Shown piece after piece: positions 26,051 to 35,031 of a stretch of DNA of 64,000 nucleotides (its first letter is position 1; each line of letters starts with the position of its first letter). Made by a program: the position numbers and the translations under genes. Source of the DNA: Mediterraneibacter massiliensis (GTDB lineage: Bacteria > Bacillota > Clostridia > Lachnospirales > Lachnospiraceae). The notes under the pieces are model-generated. The model saw only the letters and a list, made by a program, of their open reading frames with translations. It had not been told where the DNA came from and searched no databases. The stretch spans positions 519,352-583,351 of the forward strand of contig NZ_LN913001.1 in assembly GCF_001487105.1 (NCBI RefSeq), read 5' to 3'.

Positions 26051-26731
26051 ATGGAGACGATTCTAAGGACACAGGATTTAAAAAAATATTATGGGACCGG
26101 AGAGAACCAAGTACATGCGCTCGACGGCGTGACACTCTCGATCAGACAGGGAGAATTTGTGGCTGTGGTAGGTACTTCCGGTTCCGGGAAATCGACACTT
26201 TTGCATATGCTGGGCGGATTGGACAGACCTACTTCCGGGAAAGTATTTGTGGACGGAAAAGATATCTTTCAACTAAAAGACGACGCACTGTGTATCTTTC
26301 GGCGAAGAAAGATCGGTTTTGTATTCCAGAGTTATAATCTGGTGCCGGTGTTAAATGTGGAAGAAAATATCACCCTTCCTATTGAACTGGACGGCAACCG
26401 GGTAGATAAAAAATTTGTTCGAGAGATTGTGCAGGTGCTGGGGCTTACAGATAAGCTGAGAAGCCTGCCAAGCCAACTGTCCGGCGGACAGCAGCAGAGA
26501 GTGGCGATCGCCAGGGCGCTGGCAGCGAAACCGGCCATTTTGCTTGCCGACGAACCTACCGGGAATCTGGATTCCAATACAAGCCAGGACGTATTAAGTC
26601 TGTTAAAAGTGACAAGCGACCAGTTTGCGCAGACCATTGTCATGATCACCCACAATGAAGAGATCGCGCAGATGGCAGACCGGATCATACGGATCGAGGA
26701 CGGCAGAATACGAGGTGGCTCCTATGCGTAG
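26051..26731 (+). CDS. ABC transporter ATPase (BceA-like)
   Basis: ATPase of a BceAB-type detoxification transporter. The 226 residues contain Walker [10 protein letters not shown] near 40-48, Q-loop FQSYNLVPVLNVEENI, signature [15 protein letters not shown], Walker [13 protein letters not shown] and the switch His in MITHNEE. AAGGAGG precedes the ATG. The end overlaps the permease start by eight bases. In BceAB systems the pair removes peptide antibiotics from lipid II cycle intermediates and also acts as the sensor. Confidence 0.93.
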   Translation: METILRTQDLKKYYGTGENQVHALDGVTLSIRQGEFVAVVGTSGSGKSTLLHMLGGLDRPTSGKVFVDGKDIFQLKDDALCIFRRRKIGFVFQSYNLVPVLNVEENITLPIELDGNRVDKKFVREIVQVLGLTDKLRSLPSQLSGGQQQRVAIARALAAKPAILLADEPTGNLDSNTSQDVLSLLKVTSDQFAQTIVMITHNEEIAQMADRIIRIEDGRIRGGSYA

Positions 26732-29282
26732 AGTGAAAAATCAAAAAGTATTAAAAAAACTTTCACAGAGGATCGTACAATCTAGAAAAAAGAAAAATAT
26801 CATCAGCCTTGCCGCGATCCTTTTGACTACGATCTTATTTACGACTGTTTTTTCTGTAGGAGGCAGTCTGCTAAAAAGTAATACGGAATCTACGCTGCGC
26901 CAGGTGGGCGGCAGTACACATACCGGATATAAAAATATGACATGGGAAGAATACGAGAAAGTAAAACAGGATAAAGCGGTAAGAGATCTCTCCTATAATA
27001 TCATGGTAGGGGTTACGACGAACACAGAATTGAACAAGATCCAGGGCGAGGTGCGTTACTTTGAACCTTTAGATGCAAAACACAGTTTTTCCTATCCGAC
27101 TGTAGGAAACATGCCAAAAAAAGAAGAGGAAGCCGCTATGAGTACGATCGTGCTGGACGCGCTCGGAGTCAGACACGAAATCGGGGAGAAACTGACGTTG
27201 GATATACAGATCCACGGAGTTGTGCAGACAAAAACATTTACATTGTGCGGATATTGGGAAGGAGATTCTGTCTCCCGCGCGCAGGAGATCCTGGTATCCA
27301 AGGAATGGGCGGAAAAGGTGGCGCCTATAGAGACAACACCTTTCTATGAAACAGACCAGACAGATTACAGCGGATATATGAATGTAAATTTCAATTTCTC
27401 GAATGCCTTTGATATTGAGAAAAAGACAGTAGAACTGACGCAGCGCTTAGGCTTCGATCCGAATAAAGTAAATACAGGCGTGAACTGGGCGTATGGGTTT
27501 TCTTCCGTGGATGTCAGTTCTATCCTTATGCTTGTTGTCCTGCTGGGGCTGATCATGCTTTCCGGATATCTGATCATTTATAATATTTTCTATCTGAATA
27601 TTTTCCGCGATATCCGATTTTACGGTCTGCTCAAGACAATCGGGACGACCGGAAAACAGCTGAAAAAGATTGTCAGAAAACAGGCATGGCAGCTTTGTCT
27701 GCTTGGGATTCCGGCAGGACTCCTGCTGGGCTGGCTGACCGGAAGATTTTTTACTCCCTTTGTGGTCAATATGCTGGATGGTGTGCTCCTGCGGTATTCT
27801 GCCAATCCTCTCATCTTCATAGGCTCGGCGCTGTTTACCATCCTGACGGTTTATATCAGCTGTATCAAGCCCTGCCGGATGGCGGCAAAGGTATCACCTA
27901 TAGAAGCCGTTCGGTTTACAGAACAAAGCAGGAAAAAGAAGAATAAGAACAAGAAGACAAAGAGAGCCACGCCTTTTCGTATGGCGATGTCTAATCTGCG
28001 GAGAAATACGAAGGAACTGGTATTGGTCGTTTTTTCTCTCTCGCTGAGTCTGATCTTGCTGAACAGTGCCTACACGATTGTGACAGGTTTTGATATGGAC
28101 AAATTTTTGTCTTCTTATCTGGTATCCGATTTTATGGCGACAGACGTCAGTATGAAGAATCTTTCTCTTTCGTATGTAGAGTATGAAGGCGTGACAGAGG
28201 AATTTCTGTCAGAGTTACAGGAACAAGAGGGCGTGGAAAATATCGGACATGTCTATGTCTGTGGAAACGATCATGTCTATTCGGACGCAGAGTGGGAACG
28301 GCTGGAAACGATCATGGAAGATCCTGCCTACGCAGACTGGTTTGGAGATTATCATCTGCAGGAATCCTTTGATAATCTCAGAACAGACCGTACGACAGAT
28401 ACAGATATATATGGCGTCAATAAAGAAGCGGCAGATAAGATTATATTGGCAGACGGTCAAAAAATGGATTGGGAGAAATTTCGTACCGGCAAATATGTGA
28501 TCGTGAACGCCATGGACAGTACAAACGATGGAAAAGTTACCTTCCATAGCCCGTTCTTAGAACCGGGGGATACAGTGACGCTGGAGTTTGAAGAAGGAAA
28601 GGCAAAGGAATATGAGGTGCTGTATGTAGGGCAGATGCCGATGGCGATGGGAACACAGATGTTTCCATTGATTCCGGAAAGCTTTATACTGCCGGATACG
28701 GAGATGAAAGAGCAGACCGGAGTCAGGCAGCCTATGCGGACGATCTTTGATGTGGAAGACGGACAAAGAGAGGCAGTCGGGAAGTGGCTGGCAGACTATT
28801 GTGAAAATGTGGACCCGAACATGGCATACGGCGACAAAGCCGAATATGAGAAAGAATTTGATGAAATGCGGAAAGTATTTGTGATCGCGGGCGGACTACT
28901 GAGCGTGATCCTTGCCTTGATCGGAATTCTGAATTTTGTCAATGTGACCGTGACTTCTATTCTTGCGCGCAGGCAGGAACTGGCTATGCTAGAAGCGATC
29001 GGGATGACCGGGAAACAGCAGAGGAGTATGCTGCGGGACGAAGGGATTATGTACGGGATCCTGACGATACTGGTCAGCGCCAGCGCAGGAAGCGCGATCG
29101 GATATTTCCTCGTGGAGACAGTGGCAGGGCAGATGTGGATGTTCAGCTGGCATTTTACTCTTCTGCCTATTCTGCTCTGTATCCCGCTTTTACTGGCAAT
29201 CTCCGTGGCTGTTCCGGAAATATGCTATCGGAACGCATGTAAAAATACAGTGGTAGAACGGCTGCGTATAACACAAGAGTAG
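26724..29282 (+). CDS. ABC permease (BceB-like, FtsX domains)
   Basis: An 852-residue permease with two FtsX units. The N-terminal helix is near 24-45 (IISLAAILLTTILFTTVFSV). An extracytoplasmic region follows, then three helices near 270-295, 330-350 and 370-395, a second unit starting near 430, a large extracytoplasmic domain (about 450-690) that in BceB binds the peptide-lipid target, and three terminal helices. The start at 26724 overlaps the ATPase end and follows GAGGTGG. A terminator ends the transcript 20 bases later. Family specificity is likely for cyclic or cationic peptides but cannot be read from sequence. Confidence 0.87.
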   Translation: MRRVKNQKVLKKLSQRIVQSRKKKNIISLAAILLTTILFTTVFSVGGSLLKSNTESTLRQVGGSTHTGYKNMTWEEYEKVKQDKAVRDLSYNIMVGVTTNTELNKIQGEVRYFEPLDAKHSFSYPTVGNMPKKEEEAAMSTIVLDALGVRHEIGEKLTLDIQIHGVVQTKTFTLCGYWEGDSVSRAQEILVSKEWAEKVAPIETTPFYETDQTDYSGYMNVNFNFSNAFDIEKKTVELTQRLGFDPNKVNTGVNWAYGFSSVDVSSILMLVVLLGLIMLSGYLIIYNIFYLNIFRDIRFYGLLKTIGTTGKQLKKIVRKQAWQLCLLGIPAGLLLGWLTGRFFTPFVVNMLDGVLLRYSANPLIFIGSALFTILTVYISCIKPCRMAAKVSPIEAVRFTEQSRKKKNKNKKTKRATPFRMAMSNLRRNTKELVLVVFSLSLSLILLNSAYTIVTGFDMDKFLSSYLVSDFMATDVSMKNLSLSYVEYEGVTEEFLSELQEQEGVENIGHVYVCGNDHVYSDAEWERLETIMEDPAYADWFGDYHLQESFDNLRTDRTTDTDIYGVNKEAADKIILADGQKMDWEKFRTGKYVIVNAMDSTNDGKVTFHSPFLEPGDTVTLEFEEGKAKEYEVLYVGQMPMAMGTQMFPLIPESFILPDTEMKEQTGVRQPMRTIFDVEDGQREAVGKWLADYCENVDPNMAYGDKAEYEKEFDEMRKVFVIAGGLLSVILALIGILNFVNVTVTSILARRQELAMLEAIGMTGKQQRSMLRDEGIMYGILTILVSASAGSAIGYFLVETVAGQMWMFSWHFTLLPILLCIPLLLAISVAVPEICYRNACKNTVVERLRITQE

Positions 29283-29301
29283 AGAAAGACAGACAGATAA
29301 G

Positions 29302-29334
29302 ACCGGTGTGGGGAAAGATCCTGCACCGGTTTTT
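29302..29334 (+). terminator. Terminator of the BceAB-like operon
   Basis: ACCGGTG (29302-29308) pairs with CACCGGT (29324-29330), then TTTT. Confidence 0.8.
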
Positions 29335-29401
29335 GTCATATACTTTTTTTCTCCTTTATGCTAAAATAAGCAGGAATATTCATAAATGGGAGTGCAAAAA
29401 G

Positions 29402-30457
29402 ATGAAAAAGCTGTTAGACAGGATCTTTATTGATGGACTGAGCGGAATGGCGCACGGGTTATTTGCTACTTTGATTATTGGAACGATCATTCAGCAGATA
29501 GGAACTTTTTTAGGCGGAAATGTGGGAGAACTCATCTTCCTTACAGGAAAGACGGCGGCGGCAGTCACAGGAGCGGGAATCGGAATCGGTGTGGCAAGGA
29601 AATTAGAGGCGCCGCAGCTGGTGATCATCTCGGCTGCTGTTGTCGGTATGACGGGCGCTTTTGCTGATAAGCTGCTTGCAGGCAGTATAGTAAAGGACGG
29701 AAGCGTGGTGCTGGCGGGACCGGGAGAGCCACTGGGGGCTTTTATCGCGGCATATGTGGCGATAGAGATCGGGATTTTAATCTCCGGCAGGACAAAGCTG
29801 GATATTCTCCTTACTCCTCTGGTATGTATCGGAACGGGGACGGCCGTAGGGCTGTTTTTAGGACCGCCTATATCGAAATTTATGATGTGGCTTGGTTCTT
29901 TGATCAACTGGGGAACAGAACAGCAGCCCCTGCTGATGGGAATGGTGGTATCTGTCCTGATGGGGATGATCTTGACACTTCCCATCAGTTCAGCCGCATT
30001 GGGAGTAATCTTGAATTTATCGGGTCTGGCAGCCGGAGCGGCTACGATAGGCTGCTGCTGCAATATGATCGGATTTGCCGTGGCAAGTTACCGGGAAAAT
30101 AAACTGGGAGGCCTATTGGCACAAGGGATTGGAACTTCCATGCTGCAGGTTCCGAATATCGTAAAAAGGCCGGTCATCTGGCTGCCTGTGATCTTATCCA
30201 GCGCCATATTGGGACCTGTGGGTACCATGCTTTTACATATGACCAATAATGCTACAGGCTCTGGTATGGGCACGGCCGGTCTGGTGGGGCCTATCATGAC
30301 ATGGCAGGTCATGACTGCCAGTGAGCCTGCTATGATCGTATTTACGAAAATCCTCTTGATCCAATTTATCCTACCTGCTGTTGTAACCTTGCTCCTCTCA
30401 GAATTTATGCGTAAGAAAAAGTGGATCCGGTATGGAGATATGAAACTCACAGATTAA
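29402..30457 (+). CDS. PTS EIIC-like membrane protein
   Basis: A 351-residue hydrophobic protein of the PTS_EIIC_2-like family, whose members are thought to be channels or transporters standing apart from classical phosphotransferase complexes. About eight to ten membrane segments are visible, with Gly-rich turns such as GKTAAAVTGAGIGIGVARKL and a conserved centre GCCCNMIGFAVASYRENKLGGLLAQGIGTSMLQVPN (about 216-251). No EIIA or EIIB partner or sugar gene is nearby, so no substrate is proposed. The ATG at 29402 fits the family start MKKLLDRIF, though its RBS is weak. Confidence 0.8.
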   Translation: MKKLLDRIFIDGLSGMAHGLFATLIIGTIIQQIGTFLGGNVGELIFLTGKTAAAVTGAGIGIGVARKLEAPQLVIISAAVVGMTGAFADKLLAGSIVKDGSVVLAGPGEPLGAFIAAYVAIEIGILISGRTKLDILLTPLVCIGTGTAVGLFLGPPISKFMMWLGSLINWGTEQQPLLMGMVVSVLMGMILTLPISSAALGVILNLSGLAAGAATIGCCCNMIGFAVASYRENKLGGLLAQGIGTSMLQVPNIVKRPVIWLPVILSSAILGPVGTMLLHMTNNATGSGMGTAGLVGPIMTWQVMTASEPAMIVFTKILLIQFILPAVVTLLLSEFMRKKKWIRYGDMKLTD

Positions 30458-30547
30458 AGGAAGATTCTAGTTTACCATGAAGAACGGGCTGTCTGTACAA
30501 AAGGCATTGTATGGGGAGTCCGTATTTATAAAAAAAGAGTGAACTCT

Positions 30548-30576
30548 ATGACAGAAAGTACAAAATATGGTATAAT
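30548..30576 (+). promoter_or_regulatory. Promoter of the alarmone synthetase gene
   Basis: ATGACA (30548-30553), a 17-base spacer, extended -10 TGGTATAAT (30568-30576), followed by AAAGGAGGGG before the GTG start. Confidence 0.7.
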
Positions 30577-30606
30577 ACAAAAGTATGAAAGGAGGGGAAA
30601 GACAAG

Positions 30607-31359
30607 GTGAAAAGTGAGCAGCAGATTCAGGATGCGTTGAAAAATTATGAAGACGTCGATAGCTGGAAAACGGTTATTTTTCTATATAATGCCGCATTAA
30701 AAGAAGTGGGCACAAAATTAGAGATATTGAACGAAGAATTTCAGCATGTACATAGATATAATCCTATCGAACATATAAAAACTCGTATCAAAACGCCGGA
30801 GAGTATTGTAAAAAAACTAAAAAGAAACGGATATGAAACTTCCATTGAAAATATGGTGAAGTATATCAATGACATCGCCGGGGTGCGTCTCATTTGTTCT
30901 TTTACCTCAGATATTTACCGTTTGGCCGAAATGATAGGAAATCAAAGTGATTTAAAGGTTTTGTCTATCAAGGATTACATAAAGAATCCGAAAGAGAGCG
31001 GATATAAGAGTTATCATATGCTGGTGTCGGTACCTATTTTTTTGTCGGACAGCGTTGTAGATACGAAAGTAGAGATACAGATCCGGACGATCGCGATGGA
31101 CTTTTGGGCGAGTCTGGAGCATAAAATTTATTATAAGTTTGAAGGAAACGCGCCGGAATATATAAGCCGGGAACTGAAAGAATGTGCACAGATGGTTTCC
31201 GAGTTGGATGATAAGATGCTGTCTTTGAACGATGCCATCTTAGAGTACGCAATGAATGCCAGGTCAGAGCAAGAGGAACATATTTCGGTGGAAGACGTCG
31301 CGGAGCATGTTCTGGGCAATAAAGAAAAACAGAAAACACTGCAGTTTGTACAGAAGTAA
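30607..31359 (+). CDS. Small alarmone synthetase, (p)ppGpp synthetase (RelQ-like)
   Basis: Transfers pyrophosphate from ATP to GDP or GTP, making (p)ppGpp, without the hydrolase domain of full-length Rel. The 250-residue single-domain protein has the RelA/SpoT motifs: RIKTPESIVKKLKR near 58-71, INDIAGVRLICSF near 86-98, YIKNPKESGYKSYHMLV (substrate loop) near 124-140 and EIQIRTIAMDFWASLEHKIYYK near 157-178. The charged C-terminal extension matches the RelQ/RelP tetramer helices. The start is GTG after AAGGAGGGG. It is a single gene between its own promoter and terminator. Confidence 0.93.
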   Translation: MKSEQQIQDALKNYEDVDSWKTVIFLYNAALKEVGTKLEILNEEFQHVHRYNPIEHIKTRIKTPESIVKKLKRNGYETSIENMVKYINDIAGVRLICSFTSDIYRLAEMIGNQSDLKVLSIKDYIKNPKESGYKSYHMLVSVPIFLSDSVVDTKVEIQIRTIAMDFWASLEHKIYYKFEGNAPEYISRELKECAQMVSELDDKMLSLNDAILEYAMNARSEQEEHISVEDVAEHVLGNKEKQKTLQFVQK

Positions 31360-31439
31360 ACAGTAGGTGTAAAATGATACGCCTATATTCAGTTTTAGCA
31401 GGGCTGAAAAATGTAAAATAGGACAAAAAACGTAAAAAG

Positions 31440-31479
31440 CACAGGAAATCCTCAAAAAAGCGCGGATTTCCTGTGTTTT
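31440..31479 (+). terminator. Terminator of the alarmone synthetase gene
   Basis: A perfect 12-bp stem CACAGGAAATCC/GGATTTCCTGTG followed by TTTT. Confidence 0.9.
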
Positions 31480-31495
31480 GTCATATTCCGGGAAC

Positions 31496-31524
31496 TTGAC
31501 CGGGTTATGGGATTCACGTATAAT
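31496..31524 (+). promoter_or_regulatory. Promoter of the metal-response operon
   Basis: TTGACC (31496-31501), a 17-base spacer, TATAAT (31519-31524), 39 bases before the ArsR-type gene. An autoregulatory site is expected here, but no clear 12-2-12 palindrome is seen. Confidence 0.75.
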
Positions 31525-31563
31525 AAAATCTGGATGGATGCTCATAGGAAGGGAGAATGAGCT

Positions 31564-31923
31564 ATGGACAGAATAGAAGTGGAGCATTGTGATCATATAC
31601 ATGTACATGCAGATATTGTGAAAAATGTGCAGGAACATATGCCGCGTGAAGAAGAACTGAGGGATTTGGCTGATTTTTTTAAAGTATTCGGAGACACGAC
31701 CAGGATCCGTATTTTATGTACACTGTTTCAGACAGAGATGTGCGTCTGTGATCTTGCGCAGACGCTGGATATGACACAGTCTGCAATCTCGCATCAACTT
31801 CGCATCCTTAAGCAGATGAAGTTGGTTGCGAACAGAAGAGAAGGAAAGACGGTGTTCTATTCGTTGGCGGACGGGCATATCAAGACGATCATGGATCAAG
31901 GGATGGAACATATAAGGGAATGA
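31564..31923 (+). CDS. ArsR/SmtB-family metal-sensing repressor
   Basis: Winged-helix repressor that releases DNA on binding metal. In 119 residues both classical metal sites are visible. The alpha-3N region has a His-rich N-terminus (HCDHIHVHAD, 8-17) with Cys60 and Cys62 in EMCVCDL. The alpha-5 site has Asp103, His105, His116 and Glu119, the zinc pattern of SmtB/CzrA. The recognition helix is TQSAISHQLRILKQ near 71-84. It is placed 25 bases before the P1B ATPase, so it probably controls zinc/cadmium/lead efflux. AGGAAGGGAG lies upstream of the ATG. Confidence 0.93.
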   Translation: MDRIEVEHCDHIHVHADIVKNVQEHMPREEELRDLADFFKVFGDTTRIRILCTLFQTEMCVCDLAQTLDMTQSAISHQLRILKQMKLVANRREGKTVFYSLADGHIKTIMDQGMEHIRE

Positions 31924-31948
31924 AAGTGCAGAAAAAAGGTAACGCGAA

Positions 31949-33811
31949 ATGGGGAAGGATGTAAAAAGAAAATGGTGGGAACTCGGTATAGGTACTGTTC
32001 TTTATGTGGCAGTATTCTTTACCAAACAATATCAGAGTCAGGAAAGGATCATACAGTGGCTCTTATATTTGATACCGTACGGCATTATCTCCTTTGAGAC
32101 ATATTGGGAGATGATAAAAGGCTTTAGAAAATTTCAGTTTTTTAATGAAAATGTATTGATGATCTTTGCGACGATCGGCGCGTTCTGTATTGGCAAGAAC
32201 GCGGAGGCAGCAGGTGCTATGCTGTTTTTTGAGATTGGCGTGCTGATAGAGAAGATCGCATTTGGACAAACGAAGAAATCAATCGCAAAATTCATGGATA
32301 TACGACCGGATTCTGCAAATTTGAAAACAGACAGTGGAGAAGAGGCGGTTTCTCCGGAACAATTAAATATCGGCGATGTGATCATCATTAAGCCGGGAGA
32401 TAAAATACCTGTAGACGCAGTAGTCACATTTGGAAACAGTACGATCGATAAAAAAGCGCTCACAGGGGAATATGAGCCTGTGGAAGTAAAACCGGGGGAT
32501 CGGATCTACAGCGGAAGTATAAATTTAAGCGGAGGACTCGAAGCGAAAGTAAAAAAGCTGTATAAAGACTCTACTGCCTCCAGGATCGTAGATCTGGTAG
32601 AAAATGCCAATAATAAAAAGGCGGATACAGAAAATCTGGTGGTGAGATTTACAAAATACTATACACCGGCAGCACTTCTTATGGGTATTCTTGTGATGAT
32701 CTTGCCGCCGATGATGTTAACGGGACAGGAATCGAACACATGGATATACAGAGGATTGATCTTTTTGGTGGCGGCATGTCCGAGCGGGCTATTGATCTCA
32801 GTGCCGCTTGCATTCTTGGGAGGGATCGGCGCCGCATCCAGACAAGGAATTTTGATCAAGGGCTGTGATCATGTAGAGGCTTTGTCTCAGACGGAGACAT
32901 TTGTATTTGACAAAACAGGCACATTGACAGAAGGGGTATTTCATGTTTATGAGATAGAGCCGAAGAATATGGAGAAGGAAGCTCTGTTGGACATTGCTTC
33001 CGCAGCAGAAGCTTATTCCACACATCCTATTGCAGTGTCGCTGCGTGAAAGCCGCAAAGAGGAGATCGACCTGGAAAGGGTGGAGGAAGTACGGGAATTT
33101 TCCGGATTTGGTATTAAGGCAAAGGTGGATGGGAAAGAGGTTATTGTAGGGAATTATAAATTTCTGATGAAAGAGGGAATCTTTTTCGCGCCTCCAAATC
33201 AAAAGAGAGGTACAGCTGTATACGTGGCGGAAGAAGGAGAGTATGCCGGATGTATCATCATAGACGATGTGATACGGCCGGATGTAAAAAGGCTGATGCG
33301 GTGGCTTCACCGACATAATATAGAGGCAGTCATGCTGACAGGGGACAATGAAGAGACAGCGCAGGCAGTGGCAAGAGAACTGCATATCGATTATGTGTAT
33401 GCAGACTTGCTTCCGGAAGATAAGGTAGAACAGCTGGAAGAATTTATAGAAAGTCAGATGGAATCAGAAAAGCTGGCCTTTGTAGGAGATGGGATCAACG
33501 ATGCTCCTGTGCTTGCCAGAGCAGATATCGGAATCGCAATGGGCGGCTTAGGAGCCGATGCGGCGTTGGAAGCAGCAGACGTTATCCTAATGGAAGACGA
33601 ACCTTCTAAGATTATCAATGCGATCCGCATCTCGCAAGGGACGCTGCATTCCGTAAAAGAAAATATGATCTTTGCCCTGGGAATGAAGCTGTTTTTGCTG
33701 TTGCTTGCTTTTTTCGGGCTGGTCACTATGCAAAACGCGATCTTGGCGGATATGGGAGTTATGCTGCTGAATATATTGAATTCATTCTGGGTGATCAAAT
33801 ATCCAGAGTAA
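31949..33811 (+). CDS. P1B-type metal-exporting ATPase with CPS instead of CPC
   Basis: Heavy-metal ATPase, 620 residues, lacking an N-terminal metal-binding domain. The actuator loop is LTGEYEPV near 171-178; phosphorylated Asp321 is in FDKTGTLTEG; the HP motif STHPIAVS is near 357-364; the hinge GDGINDAPVLA and C-terminal MGMKLF follow. The transmembrane metal motif reads Cys277-Pro278-Ser279 (AACPSGLLISVP) where zinc/cadmium pumps have CPC. The rest of that helix, including the following Gly, matches the zinc/cadmium class. The metal is inferred from the ArsR gene next to it, probably zinc, cadmium or lead; the Ser could change specificity. Confidence 0.92.
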   Translation: MGKDVKRKWWELGIGTVLYVAVFFTKQYQSQERIIQWLLYLIPYGIISFETYWEMIKGFRKFQFFNENVLMIFATIGAFCIGKNAEAAGAMLFFEIGVLIEKIAFGQTKKSIAKFMDIRPDSANLKTDSGEEAVSPEQLNIGDVIIIKPGDKIPVDAVVTFGNSTIDKKALTGEYEPVEVKPGDRIYSGSINLSGGLEAKVKKLYKDSTASRIVDLVENANNKKADTENLVVRFTKYYTPAALLMGILVMILPPMMLTGQESNTWIYRGLIFLVAACPSGLLISVPLAFLGGIGAASRQGILIKGCDHVEALSQTETFVFDKTGTLTEGVFHVYEIEPKNMEKEALLDIASAAEAYSTHPIAVSLRESRKEEIDLERVEEVREFSGFGIKAKVDGKEVIVGNYKFLMKEGIFFAPPNQKRGTAVYVAEEGEYAGCIIIDDVIRPDVKRLMRWLHRHNIEAVMLTGDNEETAQAVARELHIDYVYADLLPEDKVEQLEEFIESQMESEKLAFVGDGINDAPVLARADIGIAMGGLGADAALEAADVILMEDEPSKIINAIRISQGTLHSVKENMIFALGMKLFLLLLAFFGLVTMQNAILADMGVMLLNILNSFWVIKYPE

Positions 33812-33823
33812 GGGGTACAGACT

Positions 33824-34363
33824 ATGAAAATAAAGAAGATTCTGCCGATTCTGTGTGCTGTATGTCTATTGACCGGATGCACAAATGCACTGAAGGACGG
33901 TACCAAGCAGATGGAAGAAGGAAATTACGATAAAGCGGCGGCGTGCTTTACAGAAGCAGTGAAAAAGGAAGAAAATGCCGCAGAAGCCTACAGAGGACTG
34001 GGCATGGCGCTGTATGAACAAAAAGAGTATAAAGGAGCTCTGGAGGCCTGGGAAAATGCACTTGCTCAGGGCATAAAAGAAAGTCCGCAGATGTATAATC
34101 TGATGGGGATCAGTGCCATGCAGACAGAAGATTATGCGGGTGCGTATCAATATTTTGAGACAGGCATCGCGCTTTCTGACGCCAGGGCGGCAGAGGAAAC
34201 AATAGATGGAGGGCTTCTTAAGGAGATGCGGTATAATGTTATCGTGTGCGCGGAAAAATCTGCGGACTGGGAGACAGCTAAGGAAAAAATAACAGAATAC
34301 TTAGAACTGTATCCGGATGATGAGAAAGTGATAAGAGAAGCCGCGTTTTTGAAGACAAGATAG
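33824..34363 (+). CDS. TPR-repeat lipoprotein
   Basis: A 179-residue protein with signal peptide and lipobox CLLTGC (Cys19), followed by tetratricopeptide-like repeats: NYDKAAACFTEAVKKEENAAEAYRGLGMALYEQ near 36-68 and KEYKGALEAWENALAQGIKESPQMYNLMGI. Co-transcribed with the metal pump, 12 bases after it. A role in anchoring or in envelope stress is guesswork; no catalytic motif is seen. Confidence 0.85.
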   Translation: MKIKKILPILCAVCLLTGCTNALKDGTKQMEEGNYDKAAACFTEAVKKEENAAEAYRGLGMALYEQKEYKGALEAWENALAQGIKESPQMYNLMGISAMQTEDYAGAYQYFETGIALSDARAAEETIDGGLLKEMRYNVIVCAEKSADWETAKEKITEYLELYPDDEKVIREAAFLKTR

Positions 34364-34370
34364 AGGTAGG

Positions 34371-34394
34371 GAGTCCGCTTGCGGACTTCTTTTT
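34371..34394 (+). terminator. Terminator of the metal-response operon
   Basis: AGTCCGC-TT-GCGGACT followed by TCTTTTT. Confidence 0.85.
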
Positions 34395-34506
34395 ATAGGG
34401 GTCGGATAGACCCAGTTGAGTACGTTGGAGTTTCTCAACAGAGAAACGGAAACGTGCGAAATATAATCCACCTGCTATGCGGGTGCGCGACGTTAGTTAT
34501 ACAAAA

Positions 34507-34566
34507 AATCACCTTTCCTTTATAATAGAGGTGTTCAGGCCACTATTAAAGAAAGGAAAGGTGATT
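34507..34566 (+). promoter_or_regulatory. Left-end hairpin covering the tnpA promoter and ribosome site
   Basis: AATCACCTTTCCTTT (34507-34521) pairs with AAAGGAAAGGTGATT (34552-34566), with inner ATAATAG/CTATTA pairing. A TATAAT at 34521-34526 lies within the arm, so RNA starting outside would fold over the AGGAAAGG ribosome site, the usual way IS200 limits transposase synthesis. Confidence 0.7.
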
Positions 34567-34569
34567 TCA

Positions 34570-35031
34570 ATGGCAAAGCAAACGAATTCGCTCGCACATA
34601 CGAAGTGGATGTGTAAGTATCACATCGTCTTCACCCCCAAGTATAGAAGAAAAATTGTTTATAATCAATACAAAAATGATTTGCGGGATATATTGAAACA
34701 ATTGTGCAGTTACAAAGGAGTGGAGATATTGGAAGGGCATCTGATGTCAGACCATGTGCATATGCTGGTAAGTATACCGCCGAAAATCAGTGTATCATCA
34801 TTTATGGGATACTTGAAAGGAAAAAGTGCGCTGATGATGTTTGACAGACACGCAAATTTAAAGTATAAGTTTGGGAATCGTCATTTCTGGTCGGAAGGAT
34901 ACTATGTGAGCACAGTCGGATTAAATGAAGCCGCGATAAAGAAGTATATACAAGAACAGGAAAAAGCGGATATTATGCAAGACAAACTCAGTGTGAAAGA
35001 ATATGAAGACCCTTTTAAGGGTCAAGGCTGA
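34570..35031 (+). CDS. tnpA: IS200/IS605-family Y1 transposase (TnpA)
   Basis: HUH-type single-strand transposase, 153 residues, begins MAKQTNSLAHTKWMCKYHIVF, the standard IS200 start. The HUH motif is HVHMLVSIPP (His60 region), and the catalytic Tyr is in the helix IKKYIQEQEK near 131. The start at 34570 follows AGGAAAGGTG; a longer upstream frame would run through the left-end hairpin. No downstream TnpB, so this is an IS200-type rather than IS605-type element. Confidence 0.95.
   Translation: MAKQTNSLAHTKWMCKYHIVFTPKYRRKIVYNQYKNDLRDILKQLCSYKGVEILEGHLMSDHVHMLVSIPPKISVSSFMGYLKGKSALMMFDRHANLKYKFGNRHFWSEGYYVSTVGLNEAAIKKYIQEQEKADIMQDKLSVKEYEDPFKGQG

Noticed and set aside
26655..26723. Longer N-terminus of the BceB-like permease
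   Set aside because: The extra codons overlap the ATPase gene in another frame and have no ribosome site.
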